Source of the DNA: Brevibacillus brevis NBRC 100599
GTDB lineage: Bacteria > Bacillota > Bacilli > Brevibacillales > Brevibacillaceae
Direction: 5' to 3'
NCBI RefSeq assembly: GCF_000010165.1
Contig: NC_012491.1
Coordinates: 6,232,437 to 6,296,436 of the forward strand
Length of the DNA: 64,000 nucleotides
In this document: one piece after another, positions 60,461 to 64,000 of the stretch
How the letters are laid out: each line of letters begins with the position of its first letter
Numbering within the stretch: the stretch's first letter is position 1
The notes under the pieces: generated by a model
Told to the model about the DNA's origin: nothing
Databases searched by the model: none
The model's input: the letters and a program-made list of their open reading frames with translations, nothing else
Program-made: the position numbers and the translations under genes

Positions 60461-61072
60461 CGGTGCAATCACGATATAACGATTTGGCTCGTCTCCTTCA
60501 CTGAAGGTAACCACATCCGCTCTCTTTTGCAAGAACGCGTGGATTACTTTCCGTTCAGCAGCAGACATTGGTTCCAGACGTACATCCCGTTTGGTCGATA
60601 ACGCTTTTTTCGACACACGATCTGCGAGCTGCTCCAATGTTTCCTTGCGACGAAGCCTGTAATTTTCGGCATCCAGAGTGATACGTACATGTTTGTCCGC
60701 ATGACGGTTCGCTACGACGTTTACGAGATACTGTAATGAATCAAGAGTTTGTCCCCTGCGGCCAATAATGATTCCCAGATTGGTTCCCTGGATGTCAAAC
60801 AGCATGCCCTCTTCATTTGTACGCGTCTCCACTTTGGCATTCACCTTCATGTTCGACAAAACGTCTTGAAGAAAGTCACGTCCCTGTGCAACCGGATCAA
60901 AGTGAAATTCTACTTGCACTTTAGCGTCCTTTGCCCCAATCAGTCCAAACAATCCTCTGCTTGGTTCCTCTAGAACTTGGATCGTTGCCCGCTCACGCGG
61001 CACTCCCAATTCCAGTAAAGCTTTTTGCACAGCATCGTCGATCGTTTTTGCCGTAGCTACCACCTTTTTCAC
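60443..61072 (-). CDS. khpB: RNA-binding protein Jag (KhpB/EloR)
   Basis: 209 residues: an N-terminal Jag-N domain (VVATAKTIDDAVQKALLELG, with the SRGLFGLIGAKDAKV motif), a KH domain (GTNLGIIIGRRGQTLDSLQY) and an R3H domain (LEPMSAAERKVIHAFL). It acts with KhpA in RNA binding and cell elongation. GTG start with GGGGGAG upstream; overlaps yidC by four bases. Confidence 0.96.
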   Translation of the reverse strand: MKKVVATAKTIDDAVQKALLELGVPRERATIQVLEEPSRGLFGLIGAKDAKVQVEFHFDPVAQGRDFLQDVLSNMKVNAKVETRTNEEGMLFDIQGTNLGIIIGRRGQTLDSLQYLVNVVANRHADKHVRITLDAENYRLRRKETLEQLADRVSKKALSTKRDVRLEPMSAAERKVIHAFLQKRADVVTFSEGDEPNRYIVIAPKEASR

Positions 61073-61827
61073 TTGGAGGCTCCCCCTTTAGGAGTAGGCA
61101 TTTTCCCTTTATCACGATACAGGAAGTAGGTTTGTACAATGGTAAACAGGTTACCGTATACCCAGTACAGAGACAGCGCTGATGGCAATGTGACAGCAAT
61201 CGCCAAAATCATCAGCGGCATCATGATGATCATCATTTGCATTTGTGGATTTCCCTGATTTGCTTGACCCATCATCTTGGACTGCAAGTAGGTCGTAATC
61301 GCAGCAATGATTGGCAAGATGTAGTACGGGTCCTTTTGTCCCAGCGTCAGCCACATGAACGTTTGCGAGTTAATCTCGGACGTACGAATGATCGCATGGT
61401 AGAACGCGATCAAAATCGGCATTTGTACCAACATTGGCAAGCATCCAGCCAACGGATTGACACCGCTCTTCTGGAACATAGCCATTGTTTCTGCTTGCGC
61501 TTTTTGTGGATCATTTTTGTACTTTTCACGGATCTTTTGCATCTCCGGTTGAATCTCTTGCATTTTCTTGGAGCTCTTGATTTGTTTGACCATCAATGGA
61601 AGCACAATGATTCGAATGATGATCGTTGCAACTAGGATACCCAGACCGTAGTTGTTTCCGAGTAACAATGCGCTCTCTTTAATTAGCCAGGACAGTGGAT
61701 AGACAAAATACTTGTCCCAAATGCCGGTTGCGTCAGGGCCAATTGGTGCTGCTGCTTGGGGGTTACAGCCCGACAAAACTAGAACCAGCATAGTCAGCAT
61801 AAGAATGCTGAGTGTACGTCTACTCAA
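61069..61827 (-). CDS. yidC: Membrane insertase YidC (SpoIIIJ/OxaA1)
   Basis: 252 residues from a TTG (MSRRTLSILMLTMLVLVLSG) placed after GGAGGATCACCC; an ATG at 61854 has no binding site. It is a lipoprotein (Cys in LSGCNP) with five membrane helices. The conserved hydrophilic groove Arg is in VLPLMVKQIKSSKKM-adjacent TIIIRIIVLPLM and GCLPMLVQMPILIAFYHAI. It inserts membrane proteins and in spore formers is required at engulfment. Confidence 0.96.
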   Translation of the reverse strand: MSRRTLSILMLTMLVLVLSGCNPQAAAPIGPDATGIWDKYFVYPLSWLIKESALLLGNNYGLGILVATIIIRIIVLPLMVKQIKSSKKMQEIQPEMQKIREKYKNDPQKAQAETMAMFQKSGVNPLAGCLPMLVQMPILIAFYHAIIRTSEINSQTFMWLTLGQKDPYYILPIIAAITTYLQSKMMGQANQGNPQMQMMIIMMPLMILAIAVTLPSALSLYWVYGNLFTIVQTYFLYRDKGKMPTPKGGASK

Positions 61828-61866
61828 GGGTGATCCTCCTTTTCCCCGCTTCAATATGAGGTAATC

Positions 61867-62091
61867 TTATTTGTGCTGATCCGGGACTGGATCATACCCG
61901 CCCGGGTGGAACGGATGGCATTTCAAGATGCGACGAAGGGCCAACCAGCCTCCCCTCCACGCTCCAAATCGACGAATCGACTCGATTGCGTAATGGGAAC
62001 AGGTAGGCGCGAATCTGCATGAAGGTGGTTTATACGGAGAAATCATCAGTTGGTATCCCCGAATCAACCAAACCATGATCTTCACTATCAT
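61867..62091 (-). CDS. yidD: YidD membrane-insertion efficiency factor
   Basis: 74 residues from MIVKIMVWLIRGYQLMISPY, with GAGGGTGA upstream. The three conserved Cys appear in SCRFAPTCSHYAIESI and ILKCHPFHPGGYDPVP. Helps YidC insertion. Overlaps neither rnpA nor yidC. Confidence 0.96.
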   Translation of the reverse strand: MIVKIMVWLIRGYQLMISPYKPPSCRFAPTCSHYAIESIRRFGAWRGGWLALRRILKCHPFHPGGYDPVPDQHK

Positions 62092-62095
62092 CGTT

Positions 62096-62476
62096 TCACC
62101 CTCTTTTTCCATCTCTTTTTCCATTATGTACGGGTGCCTGTTTGATCACTTTGGCTCGCTTCATCACATGTAACAGAGATTGCTCAATGGCTTCAAGCGT
62201 CATCGCTTCCACACCCGGACGGGCGATGATGACGAGATCGAGACCGACTGGGATATCAGACTCCATTCGAGCTACTGCTTCGCGTATAAGCCGCTTGACT
62301 CTATTGCGGACAACAGCATTGCCAATTTTTTTACTGACGGAAATCCCAGCGCGAAAAGCCGCTTGTCCCTCTTGCTTTGCAGAATACAAGACAAACTGCT
62401 TATTAGCCGCAGAACTTCCTCGTTGAAACACAGCTTGGAATTGCTCATTTTTTTTGAGCCGGTGTGAACGATGCAA
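62096..62476 (-). CDS. rnpA: Ribonuclease P protein component
   Basis: 126 residues from a TTG (MHRSHRLKKNEQFQAVFQRG) eight bases after AGGGG; an earlier TTG at 62485 would overlap this signal. The RNR motif KKIGNAVVRNRVKRLIREA and VIIARPGVEAM are present. Forms RNase P with the M1 RNA. The C-terminus is basic and longer than usual. The rpmH partner gene is 1.3 kb away because of an intervening gene. Confidence 0.95.
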   Translation of the reverse strand: MHRSHRLKKNEQFQAVFQRGSSAANKQFVLYSAKQEGQAAFRAGISVSKKIGNAVVRNRVKRLIREAVARMESDIPVGLDLVIIARPGVEAMTLEAIEQSLLHVMKRAKVIKQAPVHNGKRDGKRG

Positions 62477-62616
62477 GGTAAACAACCCCTAACATCACAA
62501 TTATAGTAGAAAACGTAAACAGCATCTACCAGTATATCCTTGTTTCGTTCACTTTTTTCCCTAAGTATACTCGGTTTAGAACAAAATCTAAAATTCGGTG
62601 TAAAAAATAGAGACGA

Positions 62617-63585
62617 TCAGCCAATTTCCGCGATGATTTCTGCACTGGCATGGCGCAAGTGAGCGAGCAATTGTCCATCTGCTTGGAAAAATCCCAATTT
62701 TTGAAGAGACAAGGAAAGCTTGGCAGGCAGATCCGCCCAATGATTCTCCAGCCATTCATCAAGACCCACACTATGATATAACCAGATCGCTTCTGAAAAT
62801 ATTAAAAACCCGGCCATATCAAGCTGATTTCTCTCCTGCAATCTTTGTACCTTCCTCTTTACTAACCAATCATTTTCACCCGCCAACGCAAACTCGATCC
62901 CCTTATTTATTGACCGTAGATAAGTCCGGTAGTCGGCCAATAGCATAAGTGCATCCTGTACATCCTGATTACTCCGGTATGTCTCCAGAAAAAAGCCATC
63001 CATTCCGTCCGAACGTCCTTCTTTCTGTAACAGCTGATACAACTGAGCATCACTCAATGAATGCCCTTGGAAAAAGGCACTCATTTGTAGCGCACCGATC
63101 CATCCTGCCCATGAAGCCAAATAAGCAGAGTAAGGAAAGCCTTCCATTAAGGCAGCCTGCGCCTCTTCGTGGAACGATTCTACCTCTGCTTTTGCCTGTG
63201 CGAACATTTTCGCTTTCCCAGCCGGGGAATCCATATACGCGCATATGTCATTCATCCAGGAAATGAAACGATCCTCTGGGTCCAGAATAATCTTTGCTTC
63301 CTTTAGGTAACGCCATGCCCACGGATTCTCATATACTTCTTCATCCGTAGGAGCAGATTGAACCTGCAGCTGTATCATATGCCCTTTAAACAGACGATTT
63401 TCACAGGAAGGATCATCTTCTCCCTCCACAAAGATGTGTAAATCGAGGTCGCTGTAGGTATCCGCTTCTCCCCTCCCGACAGATCCACCAGCATAGGCAC
63501 ATACCATGTTGGATACAGGCCATTCATCAAGAAACTCGCGCGCCAACGATACAAAAAAGTCGGTTACGTCCTTCCTCTCCTCCAT
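62617..63585 (-). CDS. Nucleotidyltransferase-fold protein between rnpA and rpmH
   Basis: 322 residues with the pol-beta nucleotidyltransferase motif AYAGGSVGRGEADTYSDLDL (GS plus DxD) at about 30-50. The rest is a helical domain with YSAYLASWAGWIGALQ and WLYHSVGLDEWLEN. It resembles aminoglycoside adenylyltransferase-like proteins, but antibiotic specificity cannot be read. GGAGGGGG lies before the ATG. In most Bacillota rpmH and rnpA are neighbours, so this gene is an insertion specific to this lineage. Confidence 0.82.
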   Translation of the reverse strand: MEERKDVTDFFVSLAREFLDEWPVSNMVCAYAGGSVGRGEADTYSDLDLHIFVEGEDDPSCENRLFKGHMIQLQVQSAPTDEEVYENPWAWRYLKEAKIILDPEDRFISWMNDICAYMDSPAGKAKMFAQAKAEVESFHEEAQAALMEGFPYSAYLASWAGWIGALQMSAFFQGHSLSDAQLYQLLQKEGRSDGMDGFFLETYRSNQDVQDALMLLADYRTYLRSINKGIEFALAGENDWLVKRKVQRLQERNQLDMAGFLIFSEAIWLYHSVGLDEWLENHWADLPAKLSLSLQKLGFFQADGQLLAHLRHASAEIIAEIG

Positions 63586-63717
63586 CGGCCCCCTCCTATC
63601 TCTTCAATAAATAGCAGGATTTTCGGTAGCTAGGTAATGATTATCCCCCAAAAGGTTTCCACATCGGAGAAAGCCTTCCTCTTTTTATGACAACAGAGAA
63701 TTTTCAGACATATATAG

Positions 63718-63749
63718 GCAAACAAAAAGGCCACTAAAAGTGTGGCCTA
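63718..63749 (-). terminator. Terminator after rpmH
   Basis: AGGCCACACTTTTAGTGGCC with TTTTTG after it on the minus strand; the left arm overlaps the rpmH stop. Confidence 0.75.
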
Positions 63750-63881
63750 AGCGGAAAGAACTTTTCTACCTCTTTGACGACGAGCAGCCAAAATTTTACG
63801 GCCATTTTTTGTGCTCATGCGCTTACGGAATCCATGATCCTTTTTGCGCTTGCGGTTGTTAGGATTGAAAGATGGTTTCAT
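63747..63881 (-). CDS. rpmH: 50S ribosomal protein L34
   Basis: 44 residues: MKPSFNPNNRKRKKDHGFRK, then RMSTKNGRKILAARRQRGRK and VLSA. GGAGGTG is placed 10 bases before the ATG. It is the gene nearest oriC on this side; dnaA would be expected beyond the right edge. The last 119 bases of the window are leader DNA without a clear DnaA box. Confidence 0.98.
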   Translation of the reverse strand: MKPSFNPNNRKRKKDHGFRKRMSTKNGRKILAARRQRGRKVLSA

Positions 63882-64000
63882 TACGTATACACCTCCGTCT
63901 TGCAAAGACATTCCTTTGCATTATAAGAACATATGCCTAAAAAGTCAAGCAACAGTGGAATTTCATTACCAAGGCAAATATCCCCATAAAACTATTTCCC

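Noticed and set aside
1..64000. CRISPR arrays, tRNA, rRNA or intact insertion sequences
   Set aside because: No regularly spaced repeats, no cloverleaf or rRNA motifs and no transposase-like protein were seen.

Overview
The window looks like the oriC-left flank of a Brevibacillus chromosome, close to B. brevis. Three things point there. The core order rpmH-rnpA-yidD-yidC-jag-mnmE-mnmG-rsmG-noc-parA-parB, then rpsF-ssb-rpsR-yybS-gdpP-rplI-dnaB-purA, then walR-walK-walH-walI-walJ-htrA-rlmH is that of spore-forming Bacillota. Spore genes (yyaC, a YjcZ-type peptide) are present. An exported acetolactate decarboxylase is read that, from memory, is almost the same protein as the B. brevis enzyme. 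Replication would start just beyond the right edge (dnaA is not in the window), so most core genes lie on the minus strand and are co-directional with the fork.

Right part, 22-64 kb, is core. Ribosomal protein L34, RNase P protein, YidD, YidC and Jag make a membrane-insertion and RNA-processing cluster. It is interrupted by an unrelated nucleotidyltransferase gene between rnpA and rpmH. MnmE, MnmG and RsmG modify tRNA and rRNA. Noc, ParA and ParB handle nucleoid occlusion and origin segregation, with a perfect parS inside parB and a one-mismatch parS near noc. A 1.5-kb gap between noc and rsmG holds a decayed mgtC-like gene, a MITE-like hairpin element and a copy of a dispersed repeat whose second copy lies between htrA and the CxxH/CxxC gene. 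A dense cluster of DnaA boxes lies upstream of pepF and a second one upstream of mnmE. Then come the rpsF-ssb-rpsR operon with a candidate S6:S18 leader, the c-di-AMP phosphodiesterase GdpP, the replicative helicase, PurA, a LysM/G5/M23 cell-wall hydrolase, and the essential WalRK two-component operon with its YycHI/YycJ/HtrA partners.

Left part, 0-22 kb, is accessory and begins exactly at the 3' end of rlmH. The last codons of rlmH (core at 22042-22063) recur, more or less decayed, at about 20.67, 18.57, 13.84 and 0.52 kb, always in the same orientation. Three of the copies share an extra 12-base flank, and the segment next to rlmH has terminal inverted repeats. This is the architecture of SCC-like elements, which in staphylococci insert at this same point of rlmH, so the 22 kb read as a tandem, composite rlmH-targeted island. 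No recombinase gene is visible here; it may lie left of the window or be lost. Cargo by segment: DMP19-type and other small immunity-like genes, one frameshifted (20.7-22.0 kb); an ArsR-type regulator with an MFS exporter and a degenerate DUF2785 copy (18.6-20.7 kb); a WYL regulator, intact DUF2785, DUF6138 and an unknown protein (13.8-18.5 kb); a DUF4303/TPR group, the acetolactate decarboxylase, a chemoreceptor, an XRE regulator opposite an MFS-CMD-amidohydrolase operon, a DUF4062 protein, an S41 peptidase, a DUF418 remnant and a two-component system (0.5-13.8 kb). Several genes are broken or truncated next to the boundary sites.

No rRNA, tRNA, CRISPR array or intact insertion sequence was seen.
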